Assembly: GCA_046297695.1 (NCBI GenBank)
Contig: JBKBHF010000006.1
Location: 1-64,000, forward strand
Length of the DNA stretch: 64,000 nt
From: Permianibacter sp046297695
GTDB taxonomy: Bacteria; Pseudomonadota; Gammaproteobacteria; Enterobacterales; Permianibacteraceae
Direction: 5' to 3'
The notes beneath the pieces are model-generated. The model worked only from the letters and a program-made list of their open reading frames with translations. It was not told the DNA's origin and searched no databases. The position numbers and the translations under genes are program-made. Position 1 is the first letter of the stretch. Every line of letters starts with the position of its first letter. Below, piece by piece: positions 49,667 through 58,780 of the stretch.

Positions 49667-52258
49667 TTACGCCTTCGCTGCTTCCAAAAAGTCCTGGGCA
49701 AAGCGCTGCAGCACCCCGCCGGCTTCGTAAATCGAGACTTCTTCGGCGGTGTCGAGGCGGCAGGTCACTTGCACTTCAACGCGTTCACCGTTGCGGCGGT
49801 TGATCACCAGCGTCAGATCGGCACGTGGAGTGCGAGCGCCGAGCACGTCGTAGGTTTCAGTGCCGTCGAGGCCGAGGGTCTTGCGGTTGACGCCGGCCTT
49901 GAATTCCAGCGGCAGCACGCCCATGCCGATCAGGTTGGTGCGGTGAATGCGCTCGAAACCTTCGGCAACAATCGCTTCAACGCCCGCCAGACGTACGCCC
50001 TTGGCAGCCCAGTCACGCGAGCTGCCCTGACCGTAATCGGCGCCGGCGATGATGCAGAGCGGCTGGCCGCGGTTCATGTAGGTTTCAATCGCTTCCCACA
50101 TCCGCATCACTTTGCCTTCCGGCTCGACGCGGGCGAGCGAACCCTTTTTGATCGCGCCATCGACCACGGCCATTTCGTTGATCAGGGTCGGGTTGGCGAA
50201 GGTGGCGCGCTGCGCGGTCAGGTGATCACCGCGGTGGGTGGCGTAAGAGTTGAAGTCTTCTTCCGGCAGGCCCATTTTGGCGAGGTACTCGCCGGCGGCG
50301 CTGTTCGGCAGAATGGCGTTCGATGGCGACAGGTGATCGGTGGTGATGTTGTCGCCGAGCAGGGCCAGCGGCCGCATGCCTTTCAGCGTGCGCGGTTTGG
50401 CGAGGGCACCTTCCCAGTAGGGGGGCCGACGAATGTAGGTGCTCTGCTCGCGCCAGGCATACAGCGGGCTGATTTTTTCGGTGCTGGCGACCGAGGCAGT
50501 GAACATCGGTTCGTAGACTTTGCGGAACTGTTCCGGCTTGACCGCCGATTTCACAATCGCATCGATTTCGGCATCGCTCGGCCAGATGTCTTTCAGGGTC
50601 ACCGCTTTGCCGTTCTGATCGTGACCCAGCACGTCCTTCTCGATGTCAAAACGGATGCTGCCGGCAATGGCGTAAGCGACAACCAGCGGCGGCGAAGCGA
50701 GGAAGGCCTGCTTGGCGTACGGGTGAATGCGGCCGTCGAAATTGCGGTTGCCGGACAGCACGGCGGTGGCGTACAGATCGCGGTCGATGATTTCTTGCTG
50801 GATTTTCGGATCCAGCGCGCCGCTCATACCATTACAAGTGGTGCAGGCAAAGGCGACGATACCAAAACCCAGCTGTTCCAGCTCGGTTTTGAGACCGGCT
50901 TCTTCCAGATACAACTCGACCGCTTTCGAGCCCGGCGCCAGCGAGCTTTTCACCCACGGCTTGCGGGTCAGGCCCTTGCGGTTGGCGTTACGCGCCAGCA
51001 AGCCGGCGGCGATCACGTTGCGCGGGTTCGAGGTGTTGGTGCAGCTGGTGATCGCGGCGATGATCACGGCGCCATCCGGCATCTGGCCGGCGGTTTCGGT
51101 GTACGGTGCGGCAATGCCTTTCGCAGCGAGATCCGTGGTCGCGACGCGCGCATGCGGATTCGACGGGCCGGCCATGTTGCGGACCACGCTCGACAGATCA
51201 AACGTCAGCGTGCGTTCGTATTGTGCGGTTTGCAGCGCATCTGCCCACAGGCCGGCCTGCTTGGCGTAAGTCTCGACCAGTTTCACCTGGTTTTCCTCGC
51301 GGCCGGTCAGGCGCAAGTAATCCAGCGTTTGCTGATCGATGAAGAACATGGCCGCCGTGGCGCCGTATTCCGGTGCCATGTTGGAAATGGTGGCGCGATC
51401 ACCGAGCGTCAGTGCGGCGGCACCTTCACCACGGAATTCCAGATAGGCGCCGACGACTTTGGCTTTGCGCAGGAATTCGGTCAGCGCCAGCACGATGTCG
51501 GTGGCGGTGATGCCCGGTTGCGGTTTGCCGGTCAGCTCGACGCCGATGATGTCCGGCAGACGCATCCACGAGGCGCGGCCGAGCATGACGTTTTCCGCTT
51601 CCAGACCGCCGACGCCAACCGCGATCACGCCGAGCGCATCGACGTGCGGGGTGTGGCTGTCGGTGCCGACGCAGGTGTCCGGGAACGCCACGCCATCCTG
51701 GACGTAAATCACCGGTGACATCCGCTCCAGGTTGATCTGGTGCATGATGCCGTTGCCCGGCGGGATCACATCGACGTTCTTGAACGCCTGCTTGGTCCAG
51801 TTGATGAAGTGAAAGCGATCTTCGTTGCGGCGATCTTCAATCGCGCGGTTTTTCTCGAACGCTTGCGGGTCATAACCACCGCACTCGACCGCCAGCGAGT
51901 GGTCGACGATCAATTGCACCGGCACCACCGGATTGACCTGCGCCGGGTCGCCGCCTTGATCGGCAATCGCATCGCGCAGACCGGCCAAATCGACCAGCGC
52001 GGTCTGACCGAGAATGTCATGGCACACGACCCGGGCCGGGAACCACGGAAAGTCGCGCTCGCGCTTGCGCTCGATGAGCTGCAGCAGGCAGTCATTGAGG
52101 ATGGCCGGGTCGCATTTGCGCACGAGGTTCTCGGCGTGGACACGAGCGGTGTAGGGCAGGCCGTCATAGCTGCCGGGCTTCAGCGCCTCGACCGCCGCGC
52201 GGGCGTCGAACCAATCCAGGGACGTACCAGTCAACTTCTTGCGAAACGCAGTGTTCAT
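49667..52258 (-). CDS. acnD: 2-methylcitrate dehydratase, Fe/S-dependent (AcnD)
   Basis: An 863-residue aconitase-superfamily enzyme converting 2-methylcitrate to 2-methyl-cis-aconitate in propionate breakdown. It begins MNTAFRKKLTGTSLDWFDARAAVEAL, which fits AcnD rather than AcnA/AcnB. The 4Fe-4S cysteines are found in AAITSCTNTSNPRNV and FACTTCNGMSG. HDILGQTALVDLAGLRDA and FPDTCVGTDSHTPHV are substrate/cluster regions. The start at 52258 matches family N-termini although no strong ribosome site is seen (52270 is an alternative). prpB, prpC and prpR are not in the window. Confidence 0.95.
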   Translation of the reverse strand: MNTAFRKKLTGTSLDWFDARAAVEALKPGSYDGLPYTARVHAENLVRKCDPAILNDCLLQLIERKRERDFPWFPARVVCHDILGQTALVDLAGLRDAIADQGGDPAQVNPVVPVQLIVDHSLAVECGGYDPQAFEKNRAIEDRRNEDRFHFINWTKQAFKNVDVIPPGNGIMHQINLERMSPVIYVQDGVAFPDTCVGTDSHTPHVDALGVIAVGVGGLEAENVMLGRASWMRLPDIIGVELTGKPQPGITATDIVLALTEFLRKAKVVGAYLEFRGEGAAALTLGDRATISNMAPEYGATAAMFFIDQQTLDYLRLTGREENQVKLVETYAKQAGLWADALQTAQYERTLTFDLSSVVRNMAGPSNPHARVATTDLAAKGIAAPYTETAGQMPDGAVIIAAITSCTNTSNPRNVIAAGLLARNANRKGLTRKPWVKSSLAPGSKAVELYLEEAGLKTELEQLGFGIVAFACTTCNGMSGALDPKIQQEIIDRDLYATAVLSGNRNFDGRIHPYAKQAFLASPPLVVAYAIAGSIRFDIEKDVLGHDQNGKAVTLKDIWPSDAEIDAIVKSAVKPEQFRKVYEPMFTASVASTEKISPLYAWREQSTYIRRPPYWEGALAKPRTLKGMRPLALLGDNITTDHLSPSNAILPNSAAGEYLAKMGLPEEDFNSYATHRGDHLTAQRATFANPTLINEMAVVDGAIKKGSLARVEPEGKVMRMWEAIETYMNRGQPLCIIAGADYGQGSSRDWAAKGVRLAGVEAIVAEGFERIHRTNLIGMGVLPLEFKAGVNRKTLGLDGTETYDVLGARTPRADLTLVINRRNGERVEVQVTCRLDTAEEVSIYEAGGVLQRFAQDFLEAAKA

Positions 52259-52661
52259 AAGGCAGGGCATCCAGTGCGGGGTTGAAGAGGGGCTGCCGCC
52301 GAAGTCGGCATTCAAACGTTTGTCCATTATCCGGAAAATGACCCGGCGAAGCATCCGGCTTTGGTCGTGTGCTCATGAAAAATTGACCCACGGCGGAGAC
52401 GACGATCCGGCGGGTCTTATGAGGCTGGGGAATATAGCAGGAGGCGGGCTGCCTGCAGCTCCGATGGCAGGCTCCGCGCTCGAGCATGGGGCGGGTCGGC
52501 ACCGGACCGCGCTACGGCCCGCTGCAAGCCTGGGGTGCCGGCCGCGCGGCGGACTGGTCAAGCGCCCGGCCACGCATACCAGCACGGAGTGGGGCCGGCG
52601 GCCCTTTTGTCGCCTTGGCTGAGCCAGCGCCGGCCGCGCCTGGTGGCGCCATTGCGCCGGG
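52259..52661. other. Gap upstream of acnD with no recognised gene
   Basis: The frames in this 403-base stretch have compositions typical of GC-rich shadow frames. It holds the acnD promoter region and, at the left of the next gene, a small hairpin GGCGC/GCGCC (about 52643-52656) close behind the stop of the thiamine-diphosphate enzyme. No PrpR box or prpB remnant was recognised. Confidence 0.45.
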
Positions 52662-54320
52662 TCACGGTGCGATTTTGCGTTTCAGCGCGCGCGCCACCGA
52701 TTTCGGCAGGCTCGGCAGCGTGCGCAGCAGCCACGGCAGCACCTTGCGTTTGACGCCGTTCAAGGATTCCGGCACCACGGCTTCGATGAGATGCGGGCCG
52801 GGCATCGCCAGCGCGTACTCCATCGCCTTGCAGAAATCTTCTGCCGTTTCGACGCGCACCGCGTGCACGCCCATGCCCTGAGCGAGCAGGGCGAAGTTGA
52901 GCTGCGGGCCGCCGATGTCGAGTTGCGATTTGGCTTTCGGGCCGATCTCGTCGGCACCGACCCGTTCCAGCTCGATATTGAGCACCGAATACGAGGCGTT
53001 GTTGAAGATGATCGAGGTCACGTTGAGCTGCTCGCGCGCCATCGTCCACAGTGACTGAATGGTGTACATCGCGGTGCCGTCACCGATCAGCGCGACCACA
53101 GGTCTATTCGGGCAAGCGATCGCGGCGCCGATTGCATTCGGCAAGCCCTGGCCGATGGCGCCGCCGGTCAGCGTGATCAGATCATGGCGCGGGGCGCCGG
53201 CGGTCATCGCCGACAGTAGCAAACCGGAGGTGATCGCCTCGTCGATCAGGATGGCGTTTTCCGGCAGCAGATGGCCGACGGCTTTACACACTTTTTCGGC
53301 GCTCAACTTTCCGCGTGGCCGGCTCGGACGTTGTGCGGCTTGCAAAGCCGGCGCGGTGTGGTTCGCACCGAGTGCCTGCGCCAGTTTCTGCAGACTCAAG
53401 GCGCTGTCCTGCGCCGGCGTTGCGAGCGTGTGCACGCTGCAGCTGTCCGGCACCAGATAACTTTTCTTGCCCGGATAGGCAAAGAACGACACCGGCGCTC
53501 TGGCATCGACCAGCACCAGTTGCTCGATATCGGCGAGCTGCACGCCCGCCAGCTCGGCGAGATACGCAATGCGCTCAACTGCCGGCAAACCGGCGCCGCG
53601 TTCGAGCCGGGTCGGGAACACTTCGGCCAGCAGTTTGACGCCGCTGTGGGCGGCGATCTGTGCCGCGGCGAGCAAACTCGGTTCGCGCAGCGCGCGGCCG
53701 CCGAGCAGCAGCGCGGTTTTCTTGCCGGAGCGAATGGCGGTGACAATCGCATTGACGGTGCTGTCATCGGCCGCTGCTGGTGCGGGCAGCGGCGGTGGCG
53801 GGCAGGGCACGCCGCCGTCACCCCACGAGACATCGGCTGGCAGGATCAGCGTCGCAACCTGACCTGGCAAACCGCGCGCGGCCGCGATGGCATCGACCGC
53901 ATCCTGACACAGCGAGGTAGTCGATTGCGCGGTGCGGACAAAACCGGGCGAGACATTGCGCGCCACCGTTTCGATATCCGATTGCAGCTGCGCATCAAAC
54001 GGTACGTGGTAACTGGCGTGATCGCCCACGATATTGACCACCGGCACTTTGCCTTTGCGGGCGTTGTGCAGATTGGCAAGACCATTGCCAAGGCCGCAGC
54101 CCAAATGCAGCAGCGTCGCGGCCGGTTTGTCGGCCATCCGTGCGTAACCGTCCGCGGCGCCGGTTGCCACGCCTTCAAATAATGCGAGCACGGCGCGCAT
54201 TTTCGGTTCGCTGTCGAGCGCGGCGACAAAATGCATCTCGCTGGTGCCGGGGTTGGTGAAGCAAACCTCGATGCCGGCATCCACCAGCGTTTTCATCAGG
54301 GCTTGGGCGCCATTGGCCAT
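52662..54320 (-). CDS. Thiamine-diphosphate-dependent enzyme, acetolactate-synthase-like
   Basis: A 552-residue cytoplasmic ThDP enzyme. The catalytic Glu is E49 in FEGVATGAADGYARM. The cofactor motif GDG...NN appears as GDGTAMYTIQSLWTM...IIFNN. The N-terminal FTNPGTSEMHFVAALD is typical of a decarboxylase/synthase subgroup that is annotated as acetolactate synthase but resembles benzoylformate decarboxylase. No ilvN (regulatory subunit) follows and no FAD-dependence clue is visible, so branched-chain synthesis is unlikely to be its only job. Co-oriented with the flavoprotein upstream (80 bases). Confidence 0.88.
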   Translation of the reverse strand: MANGAQALMKTLVDAGIEVCFTNPGTSEMHFVAALDSEPKMRAVLALFEGVATGAADGYARMADKPAATLLHLGCGLGNGLANLHNARKGKVPVVNIVGDHASYHVPFDAQLQSDIETVARNVSPGFVRTAQSTTSLCQDAVDAIAAARGLPGQVATLILPADVSWGDGGVPCPPPPLPAPAAADDSTVNAIVTAIRSGKKTALLLGGRALREPSLLAAAQIAAHSGVKLLAEVFPTRLERGAGLPAVERIAYLAELAGVQLADIEQLVLVDARAPVSFFAYPGKKSYLVPDSCSVHTLATPAQDSALSLQKLAQALGANHTAPALQAAQRPSRPRGKLSAEKVCKAVGHLLPENAILIDEAITSGLLLSAMTAGAPRHDLITLTGGAIGQGLPNAIGAAIACPNRPVVALIGDGTAMYTIQSLWTMAREQLNVTSIIFNNASYSVLNIELERVGADEIGPKAKSQLDIGGPQLNFALLAQGMGVHAVRVETAEDFCKAMEYALAMPGPHLIEAVVPESLNGVKRKVLPWLLRTLPSLPKSVARALKRKIAP

Positions 54321-54340
54321 GGTTGTTCTCCGTCGATTTT

Positions 54341-54366
54341 TTCTCCCTCCTTGTCAGGGAGGGGGA
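54341..54366. repeat. Dispersed palindromic repeat, short copy
   Basis: TCCCTCC (54353) and GGGAGGG arms surround TTGTCA, in the 80-base gap between the two catabolic genes. Weaker member of the same family. Confidence 0.5.
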
Positions 54367-54400
54367 TCTACTTGGTCATCACATCATTTGCTGCGCGGAT

Positions 54401-56014
54401 TCACCCACCTGCCACGATCGACCGCGCCGCCGCTTTCGCGGTCAGAATGCAACCGGGCAGAAACGTGCCTTCCAGCGAACGCTTGCCGCTGGCGCCGCCG
54501 CCACCGAAGCCGGCGGCTTCACCGACACAGTACAAGCCCGGCACCGGCTCGCCGCGAGCATCGAGCACGCGACTCTGCAAATCGGTCTGCAAGCCGCCGA
54601 GACTTTTGCGGGTGATGAGTTGCATCTGAATCGCGATGTACGGCCCGGCGCCCGGCAGTTGCAAGGGCGCCGGCTTGCAGGTGCGCAATTTATCCGGCCC
54701 CCATTGTCTGGCATGCAGGATGCGCCGGATTTGATCATCGTTTTCCAGTTTGTTGCCATGACGGAAGTTGGCGTCGAACGCGTCGGCCGTGGCTTGCAGC
54801 ACGGCCGCGTCGATGTCGTGTGAGCAGGTCAGTGCATTCATTTTGCTGGCGAGTTCGACGAGCGTGTCAGCGACCAGGAAGTGCCGGCTTTCGCGCTGCA
54901 TCTGTTTGACCAGCCGGTGATTGCCGAGCAAGGTCTCTTTCAGGAATTGCGGGAACTGCTGGTCGCGGATGCGCTGGTTGTGTTCGGCACCGGAGATGGC
55001 AAATTCCTTCGCCGCAATGCGCCAGTTCAGCAGGTGCCAGGTCCACGGTTTTTCCTGTTCGGCGACGCGTTGACACAGCCAGTGGGTGTCAAAGCCGGTG
55101 ATCAGCGGTTCCGGCCCGATGCGTTCGCCTTTGTGGTTGAGCCATAGCGCCGACTTGCACGGAATGGTCGACAAGCCATGCCCATCGAAATGCGGATACG
55201 GGTGCGGAAAACCGGCGGCGTAATTCCACATTTCGCCGGCATTGCGAATGCAGCCGCCGAACCGATCTTCAACATGGTGATGCAGCGTGCCATCGGCATA
55301 CGGATGTGCGCCATTCAGCATCGTTTTCGGCAGCGGCCGATCTTTCGGCCAGTTACGCCGGCATTCGTCGTGCGCGCCGTTGATGCCGCCCATCGCCAGC
55401 ACAACTTGCGACGCCGACAGACGAATGTCCGCGCCGGTGAGTTCGTTGCGGGCAAGCGCACCGCAGATGTTGCCGGCCTGATGATCCAGCGCGGTGACGC
55501 GATGCCGGTGCAGCAGGGTCAGGCGGTCATTGTGGTTCGCGCGCTGCAGTGCGGCGATCAGACAACGGGTCAATTCGCGCGAGGTGCCCCAGACCACGTG
55601 ATAGCGCGGCAGGCTGTTGCCGTCGCCAAAGCGGCCGCGCTCGACCCAGTTCACCGCCGGCAAAAACGAAATGCCTTCGCCGATCAGCCAGTCATAGACC
55701 TCGCGGCGCGAATGCTCGACGTAATGGCGCGCCCATTGCTGCGGCCAGTGATCGTCTGGATCCAGTTCGCCAAAGCGTTGCCAGTCGCGCAGCGCGAGCT
55801 CCGGCGTGTCCGGAATTTTCATTTTCGCCTGCAGCGGCGTGCCGACCAGCGCCATGCCACCGAACGCCCACAGCGCCAGACCGCCGAAGCGCTCGGGGGT
55901 ATCGCGATCGACCAGCGTCACCGACTTGCCGGCGCGCAACAGCTCCAGCGCGGTGACGATGCCGGCGAGGCCGCCGCCGACAACCAGCACATCCGAGTCC
56001 GGCGTTTGGGTCAT
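54401..56014 (-). CDS. FAD-binding dehydrogenase, fumarate-reductase/ketosteroid-dehydrogenase superfamily
   Basis: A 537-residue flavoprotein. The N-terminal dinucleotide fold reads VLVVGGGLAGIVTALELLRAGKSVTLVD, followed by FGGLALWAFGGMALV. The C-terminal FAD phrase is GLYCVGEAAGFGGGGASGKRSLEGTFLPGCI. SLGGLQTDLQSRVLDARGEPV marks the substrate-domain junction used in KstD-like proteins. AGGAG precedes the start. It probably oxidises or reduces a C-C bond next to a carbonyl. With the ThDP enzyme it forms a two-gene unit facing a divergent AraC regulator. Confidence 0.88.
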   Translation of the reverse strand: MTQTPDSDVLVVGGGLAGIVTALELLRAGKSVTLVDRDTPERFGGLALWAFGGMALVGTPLQAKMKIPDTPELALRDWQRFGELDPDDHWPQQWARHYVEHSRREVYDWLIGEGISFLPAVNWVERGRFGDGNSLPRYHVVWGTSRELTRCLIAALQRANHNDRLTLLHRHRVTALDHQAGNICGALARNELTGADIRLSASQVVLAMGGINGAHDECRRNWPKDRPLPKTMLNGAHPYADGTLHHHVEDRFGGCIRNAGEMWNYAAGFPHPYPHFDGHGLSTIPCKSALWLNHKGERIGPEPLITGFDTHWLCQRVAEQEKPWTWHLLNWRIAAKEFAISGAEHNQRIRDQQFPQFLKETLLGNHRLVKQMQRESRHFLVADTLVELASKMNALTCSHDIDAAVLQATADAFDANFRHGNKLENDDQIRRILHARQWGPDKLRTCKPAPLQLPGAGPYIAIQMQLITRKSLGGLQTDLQSRVLDARGEPVPGLYCVGEAAGFGGGGASGKRSLEGTFLPGCILTAKAAARSIVAGG

Positions 56015-56057
56015 CTCGTCTCCTGATGAGTGCGGTTAAGCGAAGGCCGCTTGTATG

Positions 56058-56085
56058 AGCCCCCTCACGGGGGAGAGGGGGGCTG
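56058..56085. repeat. Dispersed palindromic repeat copy
   Basis: GCCCCCTCACGGGGGAGAGGG belongs to the G/C-rich palindrome family. It lies upstream of the flavoprotein gene, in the divergent intergenic region. Confidence 0.5.
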
Positions 56086-56163
56086 GCCAATCGAAACCGC
56101 CCTGCCCGGTAAACAGGTACTTGGCTTTCGCTGCCGAAGATAGCTGGCTAAGATGCCGGCATG

Positions 56164-56202
56164 ATTGACTTTGTAGGTCAGCGAAATTGACTTTGCAGGC
56201 CA
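56164..56202. promoter_or_regulatory. Two 17-bp direct repeats, candidate AraC-type operator
   Basis: The 17-base units at 56164-56180 and 56186-56202 share 15 of 17 bases (ATTGACTTTG[TC]AGG[TC]CA) with a 22-base period, two helical turns. They lie between the divergent flavoprotein and AraC genes, just before the regulator. Directly repeated sites are the usual target of AraC-family dimers. Confidence 0.65.
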
Positions 56203-56210
56203 CTGTCTCG

Positions 56211-57203
56211 ATGAGCTGGGTCAACACCGTGATTGCCGCCGCCAAGCGGCTCGGGGTGACCGAAGCACGTCTGCTGAAAGAAGCTGGCATCGCGGCCGCC
56301 GCACTGCGTGGCGAGCGCTGGCCCATCGACGACATCACCCGGCTCTGGCGGGCCGCCGAGCGCTGCACCGGCGATCCCGGTTTTGGTCTCAAAGCCGGGG
56401 CGCTGGTCGGCCCGGGCAGTCTGAACGTCGTCAGCTTCCTGTTGCAGTCGTCGGCGACGCTGCGCGAGGCGCTGCTGCAACTGCAGAAATACCAGCGGCT
56501 CATCTCCGATGGTGGCCGCTTTCAGCTGTTGGCAGGCGAGTCCGCCAGCTGGCTGGTCTATCACCCGCGTCAGGGCGAGCTGGCGTTCAGCCCGCATCAG
56601 ATCGAAGCGGTGTTGGCGGCGGTTGTGAGTTTTGCCCGTTGGGTCACGGCAACTCCGGCAGCGCCGCTGGCGGTGCAATGCAGTCATGGCCAGCTCGGGC
56701 CGCTCGCCGGTTATCGCGAGCTGTTCGCTTGTCCGGTCGAATTCGAGCAGGCGTTCAACGGTCTCCTGCTCGCCAACGCGCTGCTCGATCTCGCCTTGCC
56801 ACAAGCCGATGCCCAGCTCGCCCAGCTGCACGAACGCCATGCCGCTGCCCAGCTGAGCGCGCTCAGCGAAAGCGGCCTTGCCGTGCCATCGCTGCGCGAA
56901 TGGCTCGCCGGTCAGCTCGGGCCGGTCTTGCCGCGCCGCGCCGATGCGGCGCGCGCACTGCATCTGAGCGAGCGCACGCTGGCGCGCCGGCTGCAGGCGC
57001 AGGGCCACAGTTACGAGCAGTTGCTGGATGTGGTGCGCAAAGAAGCGGCGCTACACGCGGTGGCGCAAAGCTCGCGCACGCTGCCTGACATTGCGCAAGC
57101 GCTCGGCTTTGCTGAACTGAGTCCGTTCTATCGGGCGTTCCGGCGCTGGACCGGCGTCACGCCCGGGCAATGGCGCAAGCAGCACGCTGGCGCAGTGCGC
57201 TGA
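56211..57203 (+). CDS. AraC-family transcriptional regulator (OruR/ArgR-like N-domain)
   Basis: A 330-residue regulator. The N-terminal sensing domain (about 1-190) reads VIAAAKRLGVTEARLLKEAGI and FGLKAGALVGPGSLNVVSFLLQSSATLREALLQL, the AraC_binding_2/arabinose-binding-2 type. The C-terminal HTH block reads ARALHLSERTLARRLQAQGHSYEQLLDVVRKE and ALGFAELSPFYRAFRRWTGVTPGQWR. The start is ATG 56211; TTG 56187 would place the second direct repeat inside the gene. Divergent from the flavoprotein/ThDP gene pair, which it likely controls. Confidence 0.92.
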   Translation: MSWVNTVIAAAKRLGVTEARLLKEAGIAAAALRGERWPIDDITRLWRAAERCTGDPGFGLKAGALVGPGSLNVVSFLLQSSATLREALLQLQKYQRLISDGGRFQLLAGESASWLVYHPRQGELAFSPHQIEAVLAAVVSFARWVTATPAAPLAVQCSHGQLGPLAGYRELFACPVEFEQAFNGLLLANALLDLALPQADAQLAQLHERHAAAQLSALSESGLAVPSLREWLAGQLGPVLPRRADAARALHLSERTLARRLQAQGHSYEQLLDVVRKEAALHAVAQSSRTLPDIAQALGFAELSPFYRAFRRWTGVTPGQWRKQHAGAVR

Positions 57204-57205
57204 GG

Positions 57206-58225
57206 TCAGTCGTTGTCGTTGTTGTCGCGATCGTCGTCGGGGCTGGCGGCGCGCTGCAGACGATCGTGAATGTCGGCCCACTCGGGCGCCTGCGGTGGCA
57301 GTTCGAGCCACACTTCCGTTGCGCCGCGTTGGTCGAGTTCGAACAGCGCGGCATAGAGGCGTTGCCGGTAACCGTGATGATCGGCCGGCATCCGGGCAAC
57401 GATCGGCGCCGAGCGGTCGGTGAGTGCCTGTGAATACACCAGCCAGGCCAGCTTTTCCGCGTCCGCTTTTTGTTGCGCCGATACTGGATTCTGCTCCAGC
57501 CATTCGGTGCTTTTCAGCCGCACGGTGGCGCGCGGCCGGTAGTGCACTTTTTTGTTGCCGGAGACGGCGTGCTGGTGCCGATCCGGCGTCAGCAACGGCA
57601 CCGGCAGCAGCGCTTGCAGCTGGCTGGCGCTGAGTGGCCCTTTGCGCAGCAATTCGGCGTGGTCGTCGGCGATGCGGACAATGGTCGACTCGGTGCCGAG
57701 CGTGCACGGCCCACCATCGAGCACGGCGGCGATTTTGCCGGAGAGGCTCGCCAACACATGTTCGGCACGTGTTGGACTGAGTTGCTGATACGGGTTGGCC
57801 GAAGGCGCGGCCACCGCAAGCTGGAACTGCTGCAACAAGCGGCGCAGCACCGGATGCGCGGGTACCCGCAAACCGACCGTCGGCAAGCCGGCCGTGATCA
57901 CATCGGACACATGCGCCTGCTTTTTCAGCACCACCGTCAACGGCCCCGGCCACAACGCGTCGAGCACCGGCGGCAACCAGGCAGGGATTTCACGCGCCCA
58001 TTTGTCGAGCTCCGCGGCCGCCGCCAGATGCACGATCAGCGGGTGATCCGCCGGCCGCCCTTTGGCAGCAAAAATCTTGCCGACCGCCATCGGATTGCTG
58101 GCATCGGCCGCCAGACCGTAAACGGTTTCGGTCGGCACCGCGACCAGCTCGCCGGCGCGCAGCAACTGAGCGGCGCGCGTCAGATCGTCAGTGTGCGCGG
58201 CTTGGAGTGATTCGGTGGTTATCAT
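57206..58225 (-). CDS. Threonylcarbamoyl-AMP synthase, long Sua5-type
   Basis: A 339-residue enzyme making the threonylcarbamoyl-adenylate used for t6A37 on ANN-decoding tRNAs. The YrdC domain (about 12-205) shows AVPTETVYGLAADA, KGRPADHPLIVH, WPGPLTVVL, VAAPSANPYQQLSPTRAEHV and STIVRI. The C-terminal Sua5 domain (about 215-320) is present, unlike the short TsaC of Escherichia. The very acidic tail ends DDDRDNNDND. It converges with the AraC gene, with stops only 2 bases apart. Confidence 0.93.
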   Translation of the reverse strand: MITTESLQAAHTDDLTRAAQLLRAGELVAVPTETVYGLAADASNPMAVGKIFAAKGRPADHPLIVHLAAAAELDKWAREIPAWLPPVLDALWPGPLTVVLKKQAHVSDVITAGLPTVGLRVPAHPVLRRLLQQFQLAVAAPSANPYQQLSPTRAEHVLASLSGKIAAVLDGGPCTLGTESTIVRIADDHAELLRKGPLSASQLQALLPVPLLTPDRHQHAVSGNKKVHYRPRATVRLKSTEWLEQNPVSAQQKADAEKLAWLVYSQALTDRSAPIVARMPADHHGYRQRLYAALFELDQRGATEVWLELPPQAPEWADIHDRLQRAASPDDDRDNNDND

Positions 58226-58780
58226 GCCGGTGTCCGTTTACCCTAAAATCGGCGTTTCGAAAACCGCCCGGTCGCCAGGTGGCCGCCGTGCCCAGGCTGC
58301 TGCTTCCCGTCGTTGCCAAGCCGCCCCGTCAGCGGCGAGCCGGCATGGAGCAAGCCAGCGCCGTGCTGGCTGCATGGTCGAGCGGGGGCGAAACTGTAGG
58401 GGATTGTGCCCCGGCGATTCAATCGACCGGCGCCACGCCGGCGAGCCAAGACATGCCGGCTGTCCGCGTGCTGGTTGTCCTGGACGATGCGCTATCCTGG
58501 GCCAAGCCTTGCCGGCAGCCGTTCGTTGCGGCGTGGCGTTCGCGTCGCGGCGCTGCCGCGTTGCCGCGAACGGTGCGGGGCGTGGCCCGGCCTCACCGCT
58601 CGTGGCCGAGGTGGGCGTCGCTGCAACCTGGACCGAACGGCGCGCGCTCGCAGGCACCCGCCCCGTCGCCCGCGATGCGGCGTTTCCATTGACCCGATTG
58701 ATTCCATTGATGGCGATCTCGCCGTGTCCGCCGCAGGCGGCCCGGTGGCGTTTGACGCTGATTTCGAGCAGGAGAAGCTG
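58226..58780. other. Gene-free 555-base region left of the HtrA-mod block
   Basis: Nothing recognisable is encoded. Open frames here are Arg/Ala-rich shadows. The last 95 bases continue the HtrA frame upstream and translate without stops to a more balanced stretch (IDSIDGDLAVSAAGGPVAFD), which may be chance or a remnant. High GC and lack of genes fit an insertion boundary. Confidence 0.35.

Noticed and set aside
49472..51718. 748-codon open frame on the plus strand opposite acnD
   Set aside because: Antisense shadow of acnD. Its composition is the mirror of the real gene and it has no ribosome site.
58406..58780. N-terminal extension of the HtrA-type protease
   Set aside because: AGGAG and a standard membrane anchor follow ATG 58781. 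The extension is Arg-rich and unlike the family, though its last 30 codons are less obviously non-coding.
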